Below are positions 1 through 11,465 of a stretch of DNA of 64,000 nucleotides, one piece after another. Position numbers and translations under genes: made by a program. The stretch comes from Rapana venosa (taxonomy: Eukaryota > Mollusca > Gastropoda > Neogastropoda > Muricidae), in the NCBI GenBank assembly GCA_028751875.1, contig CM054145.1:9557974-9621973 (forward strand). Direction: 5' to 3'. The notes beneath the pieces were generated by a model. It was not told where the DNA came from and searched no databases. It saw nothing but the letters and a program-made list of their open reading frames with translations. Positions within the stretch are counted from its first letter, which is position 1; every line of letters starts with the position of its first letter.

Positions 1-255
1 GTTACACAGATTTTTAAAGTGCGCAAAAAAGAACCCACAGCACCAAGAGATTTGGTCCCTGGAAAAATTTTTTGGGGGGAAAAAAGGGCCACCCTGAAAA
101 GGGAAAAACAAATACATTTTTGCAAACAAGAAAGGGAAAACAAAATAGGGGCGCTGCTCTTGTGGCGACATGCTCCCCCCGGGGAGAGCACCCCCCCCAA
201 ATTTAAACCACCGAGAAATCTGCAGTGCTTAAAATGGAAAAAATTGAAAAAATAA
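1..255 (+). mobile_element. SINE family C, 3' part (degraded)
   Basis: It aligns over its length with 45013-45262. Both begin with gttacaca, run through a caacaa/caccaa and A-rich spacer, then share a gtggcgac block, a gagagc block and a gagaaatct block before an A-rich tail with aataataa. The tRNA-like head lies before the window start. It is one of two copies of this family in the window. Confidence 0.6.
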
Positions 256-267
256 TAATAAAAAATT

Positions 268-470
268 TTGGGGGGTTTGGTTCCCCTCGGTTGTGTGCCT
301 GCGTGTGGTTGTGTGTGGTGTTTTTTGGTTGTGTGTGTGTTGTGGTGGTGTGTGGTGGGGTGTGTGAAAGTGTGTGTGTGTGGTGTGTGTAAAAAGCATC
401 CCTGCGTGCATGGGGTTGCATGCTTTGGTTTTGGCATGTGTTTTGTGTGGGTTTGCGATATTTTCAGTGG
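268..470. repeat. GT-rich microsatellite
   Basis: Interrupted (GT)n with many GG doublings, such as those seen in the noisy block. It explains the Val/Cys-rich open frames on both strands, which are not genes. Confidence 0.7.
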
Positions 471-529
471 AAAACCCAAAAGGGCATTTACACTACAAAT
501 AGGGAGGAAAGGGCCCGGGTAGGGAAAAG

Positions 530-625
530 GGTTTAAATTTTGCTTTCGAATTTTGGGGGGGGAAAGGGGGAGGGCGGGGGGGGGAGGGAGGAAAGAGGAA
601 AGAAGGGGGGGGGGGGGAGAAAAGC
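530..625. repeat. G-rich purine tract
   Basis: Almost pure G/A (ggggagg, gaggaaag) with a run of 14 G. Simple sequence in noisy consensus. Confidence 0.6.
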
Positions 626-639
626 AGCATATTTTTATT

Positions 640-900
640 TATTCTTTAAATTTAAATTTTTGGGGAAATAATGGGGAAAAAGGGCACTGTTGCTTTCTTA
701 AAACCCCACCCCCCCATTGTGTTGCATTTTTTTTAAATTTTTGGGGTCACCCGTTCCCCCCGGGGCACCAAGGGCCCAACTCTTCGAAAAGCGTAACGGG
801 TTTTTAAAACATGTGCGCCAGGATTTTTATGAAATGTGTTCCCACCAGGGGCCTCCCCCTTTATAGTCTCTCCAAAGGGAACAAAGTCAAAAAATAAAAG
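640..900 (-). mobile_element. SINE family B fragment
   Basis: On the minus strand the order of blocks matches the 3' half of family B: a GTGTGCGC word, a G/C-rich bridge with gaaaag, a gtgtgccggtgggaacagatgac-like block and a final gcac...cattatc region. Compare the clean plus-strand copy at 42570-42788. Boundaries are approximate. Confidence 0.5.
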
Positions 901-1039
901 GGGAGTTATCTGCATGTTTGGGGTTGTTGGGGTATGTAAGTGTGTGTGGTGGTTTGTGGGGGGTGTGTGTGGGGGGGGGGGTTTTTATTTTTTTAAAATT
1001 TTTTTAATTTTTTTTAAAAAAAAAGGGGGAAAGGGAAAA

Positions 1040-1240
1040 AAGAATTTTTATTGCTTTTTTTTTACATCCAGTCCCCGTGTGAAAATGGGGTTTTTTTGAA
1101 TTTTTCATCCTTTCCCCACCACACACAAATTGGCCTACTCTAAAACCAAGGGGAAACGGGATTTAACATTTTGCCAAGATGTTCTGCGTGCGATCGCCCC
1201 CCAGGCCCTTTGGGGTTTTTTACAGTCTCACCCCAAAAAT
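1040..1240 (-). mobile_element. SINE family B fragment
   Basis: The minus-strand match to family B includes the 'tacatccagt..ccgtgtg' word, the 'gttctgcgtgcg' word and the 'cagtctcac' word in the family order. It abuts a GT microsatellite at 1241, as does the family B copy at 30915-31342. Confidence 0.55.
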
Positions 1241-1440
1241 GGGGTGTGTGTGTGTGTGTGTGTGTGGGGTGGTTTTGTGGTGTTGTGGGTGTGTGTGTGT
1301 GTTGTGTGTGGTGTGTTTTGGTGTGTGTGTGTTTTGGTTTTTGGGGTTTTGGGGAGGTGTGTGGGTTTTGTGGGGTTTTTGGTGTTTGGTGTGTGTGGTG
1401 TTTTGGTGGGGTATGCGGTGGTTTGGTGGTTTTTTTTAAT
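1241..1440. repeat. GT microsatellite
   Basis: About 200 bases of (GT)n interrupted by GG and TTTT. The overlapping open frames in all three plus frames are simple-repeat artefacts. Confidence 0.8.
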
Positions 1441-1799
1441 TCTTTTCATTTCGAGGGTAAGGGAAAATAAGCACTGAGGATTTTTAAAAAGGATAAGTGA
1501 ATAAAGGATGAGAGGAACGGGAAAGAGGGCAGGGATGGGGGGGCCCAGCAGAGTTTAAGAACTCCCCACCTTTTAAAAAAAGCCCTCTCCCCCGGGGCCA
1601 CGCCCCAAAACCATGTGCTCTCCGCCCAGCCCCCCCGACCATGATGCGGGGAGATGGCTGCGGGGACAGGGGCCCCAGTCCACTCCCTTTTTGGTCGGGA
1701 CTTCCCACGGGAAAGGGACAGACGGACACAACCCCAACAAAACAACATATAAGGTTTATTCCATTATCCCCCCAACAAAAAAAGAATAAAATTAAAATA

Positions 1800-2179
1800 A
1801 AAAACACTCACACACATACAAAAAATACACCCCACACATAAAAAACAGAAAAAACACATGCATGCGCCCCACCCCACACACACACACGCACCCAACACCA
1901 CCCCAAAAGGCAATATTTTTCCCAACTCCCACTTCTTTTTTTGGGACTCATAATTTTTAGTCCCCCCAAATTTTTTTTTCTTCTTTTTTTTTTTTGGGGG
2001 GTGGCATTTTTCTCCTATTTTTTTCTATATTTTATATGAAAATATTCACAAACTCAACAACTCCTCCCTCTCTTTTCTTTTCCCCTCTCTCTCCCCCTCC
2101 CCCCTTCCCCCTCCCCCCCTCCCCCTCTCTCTCTCTCTTTTTCCCCCTCCACCGCAAATCCCTTTTTCCCAAACCTCTT

Positions 2180-2219
<40 letters not shown>

Positions 2220-2620
2220 ATTTGGCTTAAAGAAAAAAAGCACAGGCTTTTTCCCAAGTACCCCCGGGGAAAAAAAATTTTTTTGTTTTTGACTCTAAAT
2301 TTGAATTTTCGACACACACACACACACCTCACTCAAACACATGAAACACCAAAACCACCCCATACACGCGCCACACACACACACACACCCCACACACACC
2401 AACACACAAACTCTCACTCATTTCCCCAACACACCCCAAAAAATTCTCATTTTCACACCCCCCACACACACACACACACAAAACCCCATCCCCTCCCCAC
2501 TCACACACACTAAAAACTCTTTTCCTCTTCTCTCTCTCTCCTCCCTCTCACTCACAACACACCCCCACACACACACACAAAACAACCCACCACACACACA
2601 AAGCCCAAAATTCACCCAGG
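1800..2620. repeat. CA and CT simple-repeat cluster
   Basis: CA-rich sequence at 1805-1895, a CT tract at 2060-2145, a clean (CA)n at 2180-2213 and broken CA repeats at 2310-2600. The intervening bases are noisy and hold no other recognisable element. Confidence 0.7.
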
Positions 2621-2689
2621 ACCTAAAAAAGTCAGGACTTCTATACAGTTATTTAACCTATTTTTGGCACAAGATGCCCAAAAATTAAA

Positions 2690-3340
2690 TCATTTTTATT
2701 ATTTTTAAACAACATCATAAAACCCCCTCATCATCACCACCCCTTCTTCATCATCCCTTTCGTCACCCCCCCCGTCGTCTTCGGCGTCTCACCATAAAGG
2801 TTACCCAATATCATTTGTCCCATCTTTATTATCATTATTCAATTATCATCATCATTATTATTATTTTTAAATTATTATTTTTTCTTAAACTAATTCCCTT
2901 CTTTTCTTCTTATAATTATTTTTATCATCTTTAAATTATTCGGGTATTAAAAAGTATAAATTATTATTTTTAAATTTTTAATTATTATCAGTTTTTCCTG
3001 TGCGGGTTTTTGCCTATTTTTTTTGAAACAAGGTGGCTGACAGTGGACATAAAATTTCCCAATGCTATATAAACCCCAACCCCATTTATTATTATTAATT
3101 TAAAATTTTCCCTTTTATCTCATTGTTTTTAAATTATCATCATTATTCATTTTTTTACCCTTATTTTAAAATTAAAAATAAACCCCTTTGCTGTTTGTTT
3201 GCTCCCTGCGGCGGCTGCGGGCTCCCGCTGCTGCTCCCCGGGCCCCCTGCTGCTCCTGCTCCTGCTACTGCTACAACAACTACCTACTGTTCGCCCGTCT
3301 CGTCGTCATTGATCATCATCATCTTTTTATTATTTTTTAA
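2690..3340. repeat. Degenerate trinucleotide-repeat region (ATC/ATT/CTG)
   Basis: Long stretches of tcatcatt, attattatt and, around 3205-3290, ctgctgctcc/ctcctgct steps keep a three-base period. It looks like a decayed trinucleotide array. The small Leu/Pro/Thr frame across it is a product of the repeat. Confidence 0.5.
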
Positions 3341-3689
3341 TTAAATCCCCCTTGTAAACGGGCCCTAAAGAAAACATTTATTTAAAACCCCTAAGATTTT
3401 TCCCCTTTTGTTCCATTTCATTTTTTATCCCTGCCCCAACAGCCAAAACCCCATCACCCCCCAGAGTGTAAAAAACCTTTATGTTTTGGGGGCGTGAGTG
3501 TGCGTAGGGTTTTGTCGTGTGGCAGTGTGTATACATTTAAAATTTGTAAAAAAAAAACCTTTTTAAATTGGTAAATTTTGGGCTGCATTGGGGAGAAAAG
3601 ATGAACGAAATGCTTTGTTTTTGGTTTTTTTTGCAAGATATAGCGCTATAAAATTTCCAGTATTATTTTTTATCACCCATTATCACCTT

Positions 3690-3910
3690 GGGAAAGACTA
3701 AAAACCCCGGGGCCCCCTTTCCGAAAACATCCAGAACATCTTGTGCACACATTAAATCCTGTTCCCCCCTTTTGGGAAGAGAAAGGCCATTGTGGCCGGG
3801 GGGAACAGATGAAAAAAATTTGAAAAAAACCGCATACAAAAGGAACGGGAAAGTAAAAAAGCACAAAAGGGCCTTTTTCCCCAATTACCCTCGATTAAAA
3901 AATTTTAAAA
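3690..3910 (+). mobile_element. SINE family B, 3' two-thirds (degraded)
   Basis: It reads in family order: agacta, an 'agaacatcttgtgcacacattaa'-type block, aagag..aggccattgtg, ggggaacagatga, accgcatacaa, aaaaaagcac, and ccctcga followed by an A-rich tail. It lacks the tRNA-like head. Family A begins 85 bases downstream in the same orientation. Confidence 0.65.
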
Positions 3911-3994
3911 AGCGTTTGACGGGCCTTTAAAAATTCAGTGCTATATAAACCCCAAAACTTTTTTTTTTTTCTTTTTTTTTTTTTTATTATTTAT

Positions 3995-4300
3995 TAGGGG
4001 GAGGTATAGCTCAGTGGGGCCTACCATGGGGGGGGGGGCCTTTTCCCCCCACCCAAAAGTTAACCCAGGTCGAGCGGGGTTACCACTTGGATGGGTGACC
4101 GTTTCGCCCCTTTTGGGTTTCAGTCATTTCCCCGTTCACCCACAAAAATGGGTACCCTGCCCTCTTTGGGGGTCGGAAAGGAAAAGCAGCGAGGGAGAGG
4201 AATGGGCGCCCCCCTCAATATGCTGGCCCTAAAGAAGTGGGGGCCCTCTGACCCCCTCCCCCTCCCCCCAACAAACCTTTAAAACAGGTTAGGGGACCCC
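3995..4300 (+). mobile_element. SINE family A, near full length (degraded)
   Basis: The head has a tatagctcagtgg word like a Pol III A box. The next module contains 'ttggatgggtgaccg' at about 4086-4100, matching the box C region of 5S rRNA. Then follow a cccgttcaccca...gggtaccctgcc core, a purine-rich gaaaagcagcgagggagagg segment and aatatgctggccctaaagaag. Module order is the same as in 35676-35935 and, reversed, 58860-59311. The 5S origin is inferred from similarity. Confidence 0.7.
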
Positions 4301-4589
4301 CCCTTTTACCTATTTTCCTTTTATTATTAATATTATCCGTCTTGCCCCCCCGTCATTACCTTTTTCTGAAACCAGGGGGCCGGGGGGACACCCGACCGGG
4401 GGCTAAAGGGGACTAAACCCGGGAAAAGGTCCTGGTTTAACGCGGGAAACCCCTTTTCTCCCCCCCAAACCACCACTGCGGGCCCCCGCCCCTGGCCCCC
4501 CGGGCCCCCTTCCAAACCTCCCGAAAAACTGAAACTGAACCATACACACAATCACATTTAAAAATTAAATTAATTAAAAATGGATAATA

Positions 4590-4720
4590 AAAAAATTTGA
4601 TGTTTGATAATGATGAGGGAATGGAGGGTGTTTTGAGGATGAAAAAAAAAAAACAATAAAAAAGTAATAATATGATGATGAGAGGATGATGTAAAAATAA
4701 TAATTTTAATCCACTTAATG
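4590..4720. repeat. GATGA/AATAA-rich low-complexity tract
   Basis: Repeated gatgat, gatgag and aataat steps without a clear element. It resembles the decayed trinucleotide tract near 2700-3340. Confidence 0.4.
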
Positions 4721-4799
4721 AATCTTGTAAAAAAAACTGAATTTCTTTGGTGGATTTTGGAAATGTGTGCTGTGGAAAATAGGGTTTTTTCCCTTGTGC

Positions 4800-4985
4800 C
4801 GGGGGTGTTGTGGTGTGTGTGTGTGTTTTTTTGTGTATTATGTGTGTGTGGGGGTTGTATGTTTTGTGTGTGTGGGTGTGGGGTGTGTGTGGGGTATGTG
4901 GGGCGTGTGGCGTGCGTGGTATGTTGTGTGAGTGACCCGTGTGGTGGGTCCCGTGCGGGGTGTGTTTGTAAATTTGCTGAATCTT
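4800..4985. repeat. GT microsatellite
   Basis: Interrupted (GT)n with G runs. On the minus strand it gives a spurious His/Thr-rich frame. Confidence 0.75.
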
Positions 4986-5084
4986 TTTTAAGCAACAAAT
5001 AAAAACCCATTTTACTTTTAAATCAAAACCCCCAAAAGAAATTTGCCCAAAAATAAGATAAAAAATGTAACAAATCAGTGCCCA

Positions 5085-5185
5085 AAACCCACACCCACAC
5101 ACACACGCCTTTTACACATACCCAACCCCACACAAAATGGCACCCATGAAACAAATACACACACGCACGCACGCACTAAACAGCA
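5085..5185. repeat. CA/CGCA simple repeat
   Basis: Short runs of cacaca and acgcacgcacgcac. Confidence 0.6.
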
Positions 5186-5584
5186 GGGCCGCCCCCGGCA
5201 GCAGGCTTAGGCAGAAGGGTTTGGGGGCTTTTTCCAAAGAAGGTTTAGAAAAATAAAGGGGGAGATTTTGGGGTAAAAAATAAACGGGTTTTGAGGGGGG
5301 ATTTGAAATTTCGAATGAAAGGGCATTTGGCAACATTTTCCCAATTTTTGGGTGTTTCCCCCTTGCGGGGGTTGGTTATTGTTCCCAACTTTGCCTCTGA
5401 CTGCTGGTTCAAAATCCCGTTCAAGGGGAATTATTTTCCCGGAAATTTAAACCCAAAAATCCCGACTTACCCCCCCCAAAAAATTCCATCAAGTGAGACT
5501 ATAACCGAAAGTCTCGTTTTCCAAAGCAAGCAGCCTTTCCTTACCCACAGTTAAAACCTGCCCCAATTTTTTCCCGGAAGTGTA

Positions 5585-5705
5585 GCCCAGGGGTGTTTGG
5601 TGGGAAGGGATAAAAAATTTCCCAAAATTTGATTCCCACACGGGGACTGGGATGAAAAAAAGGGGCCCCATGGGTGCTTATTCCATTTTTCCTCAAAAAA
5701 GGAAA
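5585..5705 (+). mobile_element. SINE family B, 3' end (degraded)
   Basis: It shows gtgggaagggataaaa, acacggggactgggatg, a gtgcttattccat block and cctc, the family's terminal order. A purine-rich tract replaces the usual aataaa tail. Confidence 0.55.
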
Positions 5706-5855
5706 AGGGGAGGGGGGAAAAGGGGAGGAAAGGAAAGGGAAAAAGGGAAAGGGAAAAAGGAAGGGGGAAAAAGGTCGGGAAAAAAGGGGGAAGGGAAGGA
5801 AGGAAGAAAAAAACAAAGAAACAAAAAAACCAAAGAAAAACAAAAAATTTAACAA
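5690..5855. repeat. G/A purine simple repeat
   Basis: More than 160 bases of gga/gaaa steps with almost no pyrimidine on the plus strand. The Lys/Gly/Glu-rich open frames here are artefacts. Confidence 0.7.
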
Positions 5856-6159
5856 CGGGGCTAAGATGGGGAAAAACAAAGAGAAAAAAAAAGGGCTGGG
5901 AGCAACACCATGATAATTTCTATGCCCCTTTCCTGAAAAAACAAAATTTCCAGTTTCATCCCAAAAAAAAATCTCCCAAAAATTAAAAACCCCACCGACA
6001 CAATACATAAGTTAATCAAATAAGATACAAAAAACAAAACAACACAATCCCAAAACACAATAAAACACAATCAAAAACAATCCCTTTCCCAATCCCAATT
6101 AAAATTCAAAAAAATCCCGTACAATAAAATAAAATAAAAGGGTGGGGGTGTAGGATTGA

Positions 6160-6520
6160 CTCGAAGTCTCTGTGTTGGTGTGTTTGTTTTGGGTTGGGTG
6201 GGGTGTGTGTATGTGAGCCATAGTCGGGTTATGTATGTTTTGTGTGGTGGTTTTCCCTTGGTGGGTGGGTGGGGTTGAATGTTGTTTTGTGTGTGTCGTA
6301 TCTTTGGTGTCTGTGTGGGAAATTTGGTGTGCTGTAGGGTTGCAGGGGGGTGTGCATACACCGTGTGTGCACTGCTGTCTTTCTGTCTGCCCTCCCCTGT
6401 GTGTTGTATGCGGGGAATGTGCCATGCATGAGTTTTTTCCTTTGTATTCTTTCTGCCCTTTTCTCATGTGTCTGTTTCTCTTTTGTGTGTGTCTGTGTGT
6501 GTGTGTACCTGGGGAATTAA
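6160..6520. repeat. GT-rich repeat region
   Basis: Interrupted GT and GTCT steps, denser at 6180-6310 and 6480-6510. There is no coding or SINE signal. Confidence 0.55.
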
Positions 6521-7319
6521 GGTGCCTGTGTGCGAAACGCACATGTGCGGTGTTTTAGTGTTTTGCAAAAAGTGCCAAACCGCACCGGGTTTGTAACATT
6601 CCCTGTAGGCTTCCTACCGGGCCCGGGAATTGCTGAACCTTTTTTTTTGGGGTACTTTTCCCCCTCCTTTAAAACACCCATCTAGTTTGCTAAAATAAGT
6701 ATAATCACCCAACCCCTCATCATAATAGTAAATGATGATGAAGGGATGACAAAACGAGGGACGATAAATAAAATGACACGACGAAAAATTTTTCCCTTCC
6801 TCTTTTTTTTCCTTTTTTGCATGTTTCCCTGGGGGGGTTTTGACATGGTTTGACCCTTCTCCATCTCTCTCTGTTTGGGGCTTCCCCTTTTATTTATGCC
6901 CCTTTCAAAAAACCCCCATCTGCAAAAACAGGCAGCCCGGGGCTTGCTGGGTTTTCCCCCTTTTGGTCCTTTCCCAAACCCAAACATGAATTTTCCTTTT
7001 GCTTTTTTTATGATGTGGTTCTGTTGAACGTCCCCAAACCACGCAGGCTATTGCTATTTCCTCCCAGACTTCAAAATCATAAATTTTGCACATTCTCCAT
7101 AGTTTTTTCTTTTTGTATGATGATTTTGTGTGTGCATGTGTGCTGATAAAGAGGACGATGATAATAAATCATTATGATAATAAACGACAAAATAAACAAA
7201 AATTTCCCCTGAAATTAAAAAGCAGCTACCCAAACAGAAAGGGGAAAAAAAATTCAGTCCCATTTTAAAAAATCCACCATTGGGGAACCCCCTTTCAGAT
7301 AGAAAAAAAAATTTTTCAC

Positions 7320-7560
7320 CCATCATGAAAATGATAATAACAAAATAAAAAACAAAAAGAAAGAAGAAGAAAGAAAAAGAAGAAAAAGAAAAAGAAAAAG
7401 AAAAGAAGAAAAAAAAAATGATTGATGATGAATGGGGACAACGATGATGATAAATGGTAACACAAAAATAACAATAATGGGGGAGGAGGAAAAAGAAAGG
7501 GAGAAAAAAGTAGAAAAAGGGAAAAAGAAGAAAAGGAGGAGGAACAGAATAACGATGAAA
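7320..7560. repeat. GAA/AAAG purine repeat
   Basis: A plus-strand purine tract (aagaagaaagaaaaag units) is interrupted at 7419-7480 by gatgatgaat/aacgatgatga steps. The Phe/Ser-rich minus-strand frames are its translation. Confidence 0.7.
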
Positions 7561-7584
7561 AATATGTGATGCGGGCACGCACAA

Positions 7585-7840
7585 AAAAATTTCATGGCTA
7601 AGTCGCCAGCTGTATTTTTCCCTGCGGTTAAAGTGAAAAAAACCGCTAAACCCCCGGGGTCACTGATCACCTGGAAAAATCCCAAACGGGGTGTATTCAA
7701 AAAGTAATTACAGAAACGGGAAAAACTTTTTTTTTGTGTCTTTTTTCAGAATGATCTCTTTTTTTAAATTACGCTTCAATCCATTTTCTAAATTTTTCAA
7801 ACCCTTTTACCCCTGATTTCCCCGTCAAGTCACAAAATTT
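7585..7840 (+). mobile_element. Dispersed repeat D (degraded copy)
   Basis: It aligns with 41780-42045: 'gctaagtc.ccagctgta', then 'gttaaa.gtgaa..accgcta', 'gatcac', a T run followed by gtgtct, and 'atgatctc' with a T/A-rich tail. The order and spacing are the same. The repeat class is unknown; a SINE or LINE 3' end is possible. Confidence 0.55.
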
Positions 7841-8004
7841 TTATATTTTGAAATTTTTTGAGGTTGTCATCACCCCACAAAAAGCCCCAAACAGAACAAC
7901 CCCCAAAATAAACCCTTTAAACCCCCGACAGACCCTGTAACACACCATTTTCCGGGGGCCAGCTAAATTTTTACATCTACACACTACAGGGAATTTAACA
8001 CCAA

Positions 8005-8330
8005 AAACAAAGGTAAAGGTGTCCCATAACCATGGTGGTCATAGGGCAGTGGGGCGCCCAAGAGACCTCAATTTCTCTCCCGGGCCAGCATATTAAAGGG
8101 CGGTGCCCATCCCCCCTCTTTTCCCCCTTGGCTTTCCCTTTCCCTGACCCAAAAAGGGCGGGGTACCCATTTACCCGCTGGGTAAAACTGGGGGACTGTA
8201 CTGAACCCCAAGGGCACTTAAGGGGGGGTCCCCCATCCAGTGGTAACCAGGCTTGATATGTTTAACCCGGGGGAAGCAAGGCTTTTGCCCCCTTTGACCC
8301 TATCCGTCTCTGTTTTTAAATAGACGGGCC
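8005..8330 (-). mobile_element. SINE family A, near full length (degraded)
   Basis: In reverse order it shows the 3' tail (aaaggtaaaggtgtccc), ccagcatatta, cctttccctgaccc, ggtacccattta, gggggactgtactgaa, cccatccagtggtaacca and gaccctatcc. The tail word also occurs at 11158, so these two copies share a 3' end variant. Confidence 0.65.
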
Positions 8331-9084
8331 TAAAAATTACACTTCTACCATCTTAAAAAAGCTATGCAAAAAAAAAATGGCTTGAAAAAAAATAGCTGGG
8401 GGGGCCCCTGGTCGCTTTGGAATGATAGCGGGCCTTTTTTTAAAATCCAAAAAACGAGCCCAAAAAGCCTTTTAAAGATGAGTTTGAAAAACCGTAGCCC
8501 CACGGCAAACCCCAACCAAAAAAAAACCCTGCCAAAAATTAAAAACCCATTCCCCCTTTCAAAAAGGGGTAAGCTTTTTAAACCAGTGGGAACGGATACA
8601 AATAAAGAAACTTTCACACAGGTGAAAATTTTTGACACCATCCCCAAAAAATGGGGGAAAGCGGTTACCTAAATTGGGGGGGAAAAAAAGGGGCCCGCAT
8701 ACGCCAAAAAATCTCCCCAAATTGGGGGAACCTCTAAACCCAAAAGCGGGGGAAACAAAATAAAACCCAAAATCCTTTACCCCCCAACACTTTAAACGGC
8801 ACGCCCTTTAAAGCGAGGGGTTGCAACGTGAAACCAGCGCTGTAGTGTTGGAGACCTGACAGAACTGTAATGGAGACCCTTTCCCCGCGGTTCTCTTAAA
8901 AACACCTGCAAGCAACGGAAACACTCGGTCAAGGGTTTTTAACCACTTAAAACTGCCCCACCCCCCCCCAAAAATTTTTTCCGTGCCCAAAAGTGCCCTC
9001 AAATACCCAAACCAACCTGGAAAATTTCCGGGGTTTTAAACTGTTTGTAAACAACCCAATTTTCCCCTTTTACTAAAATTAATA

Positions 9085-9165
9085 ATAAAATAAAAATAAA
9101 TGGTTTTTATATAGCACTATATCGAAAAAAAACAAATCAAAGCGCTTGCTTTCCCCAATTCCTAT
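9085..9165 (+). repeat. Short 'atagcgctata' repeat (degraded)
   Basis: An A/T-rich lead, tttttatatagcactatatc, and then caaagcgctt. Similar words occur at 40553-40575, 40905-40925 and 46280-46300 near other repeats, so it is a small interspersed element or a repeat terminus. Confidence 0.4.
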
Positions 9166-9417
9166 TTTTAACACATGCAACAATTTCCAATTAATGTTTT
9201 TTACAAATTCAAATATAAACCCACCGCCGCCAAAACCACATGCACAGCGCGCGCAAAACAAAAACCACACACAAAATTTGTGTTACTTTGGCGGGGTGGT
9301 GGGTTTCGGCTTTTTTGGGGGTATGGACAAAATGAGATAAACAAAAAGGGGAAGGTTTTTAGTTTTTAAAATAAATGTGTTTTTTGGGGCCCGGAGGAAA
9401 GAAAGGGAAAAAACCCC

Positions 9418-9590
9418 AAAAATTTATGGAGATCACTCCCGCTGCTGGAAACATTCCAGCTCCCAAAAACATGGCAAAACCCTTCGTTTTTTAGCCCCTA
9501 TTTTGGGGTTTTTTTTGCATGACTAGCCTGGGTTTTTCTTGTTAAAAAAGGCTGACTTTTCTTGTTGAAATCAGGGGAGATCTTTCAGGG
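9418..9590 (+). mobile_element. Dispersed repeat E (degraded copy)
   Basis: It matches 31562-31712: cactc..ctgctgg, aacattc.agct, a cgttttttagc block, tttgcatgact, cttgtt..aaaaggctgac and cttgttgaa. There are three copies in the window. The class is unknown. Confidence 0.55.
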
Positions 9591-10436
9591 TCCCATTTTC
9601 TGCACAAACCTTGATTACAAGGCCCAGCCCTTTATATTTGGGGATGTGGCCTCTATAAAGGGGCTGAAATAAATTTACATTTCCCATGTAAAAAGGCAAG
9701 TGAAACAAGGGGAAAGGGTTTTTTAAAACCACACTCAACAAAAAACAGAGCGAAACAATTTTGCAGGTTTTCCCATTTTTTAGAAACATGACACTGAAAC
9801 GGGACCTGATCGAAAGGGGAGGTAATCTAATTACCCCCGTCACAAAAAATGAATTTTGAGGGCAAATAGAGAAGTGATCAATGTTAAAAAAAAAAATGAC
9901 TTCCAGTCAAGTCAAAAACACTTTAATCTCCAAAAAGGGGCCCTTTTACAATACAAAACGGGGCAACATTGATACGTAAAAATTTTATCTCAAAAGACAC
10001 AGGGAAAAAATACTTTTTTAAAAACAAAAAAACAAACAAAAGTAAAAATTAAAAAATCACAAAACGCACATACACAAGCGCACGCGCCCCGCACACACAC
10101 AGCGTACCGCAGGGGAACACCCCACAGCGTACGCGGCCAAAAAACACCCCCACACACCAATTTAAAACAGTTAGGGGGAAAATAAAGGGCCTGTTTTTGG
10201 GAGAAAAACCAAGCATGATGTTTTTCCCTAATTGGGGGGGGGGAAGGGGGAGTGAAGGGGGGGATAAATTTTCGGGGCCAAGGGCGGGGTGACCCCCATT
10301 GGGGAAAAAAAAAAAAATGAAAAATGCCAAAAGGGTTAGAAAGGGGGTGATTTTTAGGGGGCAGAACATCTGGGTGAAAAAAAAAGCCCCCAAAGTGAGG
10401 GGGATAGACTGTTAAAGGGGGGAAAAAAAAGGGGAA

Positions 10437-10745
10437 TGGGTAGCCTGGGGGGTTTTAGAGTAAAGGCCACACGTGCTCGTGATTTTGCTGACAGGGGGTT
10501 TGAATTTTGGGTTCAAGAGGTTTTCCTAACATCAGTGCTGCCCCCTCTTTCCCAAAAATGCACACAGAACTCTTGCACACAATTTTAAAACCTTTTCCAC
10601 TTTTTGAGAGAGGGGGCCATGTTTTGCCGCGGGGAACGGATGAAAAAATTTTTAAAAAACCGCATACACCAGGGCCAAGTTTTAAAAAAGCACATAAGGG
10701 GTTATTCCATTATCCTTGAAATAAAAATTTTTTAATAAATTTTTA
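10437..10745 (+). mobile_element. SINE family B, full length (degraded)
   Basis: The tRNA-like head (gggtagcctgggg...gtgattttgctgac...gggttcaag) is followed by aacatcagtgctg, gcacacagaactcttgcacac, gccgcggggaacggatga, accgcatacac, aaaaaagcacat and ttattccattatcc. Family-typical internal sequence between the head and the body is partly missing. Confidence 0.65.
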
Positions 10746-11154
10746 AAAAAATACTTATTAAACGTTTGGGGTAAAATGCTTTCAAATGCAAAAATTATGA
10801 GTCTTTTAATGTGTGGCAAGAAACACCCAAAAATCGGGGAAATTTTCCTTTAAAAGTGGGGGCAAAGCTGCACTGATTTTATCCCCTTTTTCTTTCAATA
10901 CTCAATGTCCTGAAACATAACACACCACCAAAAACTACAGTACAAAGCAGTCACAGAGAGTTTGGGCGATAACGCAGACAGGGAGAAAAACAAAATAATC
11001 CAAAGTTCCCCATGGTTTTTAAAATATTAAACATTTTTCATATCCCATTAGAAAAAAACAAAATTTCCTTACAACTGTAAAGAAAAAAACCCAAAAAGGG
11101 CTGATAAAAATTTTGATTTACAGAAATTTTTAAACTTACAATTTCAATTTAAAT

Positions 11155-11465
11155 AAAGGTAAAGGTGTCCCATAACCTATGTGGTCTTGGGGGAGTGAAC
11201 ATCAGAGACCCCAACTTCTAAAGGGGTCCCCACAATTGGGGGCAGGCCCCATCCCTTTTCCCTTGCTCCCTTTACCTTCCCGGGCCCTAAAGAGGCAGGT
11301 ACCCATTTAACCCGGGGTAAAAACGGGGGGAAAACCGAAACTGAAGAAAAGGCGAAAACAAAAGTCACCCCACCCCAAAGGGGAAACCCCACGCTCGATC
11401 CCTGTTTAAAAACCTTAGCGGGGGAAAAAGGGGGTGCCGGGAAACCACTGAGCTACCCCTGTCAC
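11155..11465 (-). mobile_element. SINE family A, near full length (degraded)
   Basis: Reading on the minus strand: head near 11440-11460 (gtagctcagtgg), ggtacccattta core, purine segment, and a 3' end with ctctgatgttcac...ggttatgggacacctttacc. The long 3' tail is the same as in the 8005-8330 copy. Confidence 0.65.

Noticed and set aside
4077..4101. A 5S rRNA gene
   Set aside because: Only the internal control-region words match; the flanks are SINE modules and several copies share them.
4437..5102. 221-codon minus-strand open frame
   Set aside because: It covers a GT/CA tract and low-complexity A/T sequence; no domain, and it lies in the error-rich block.
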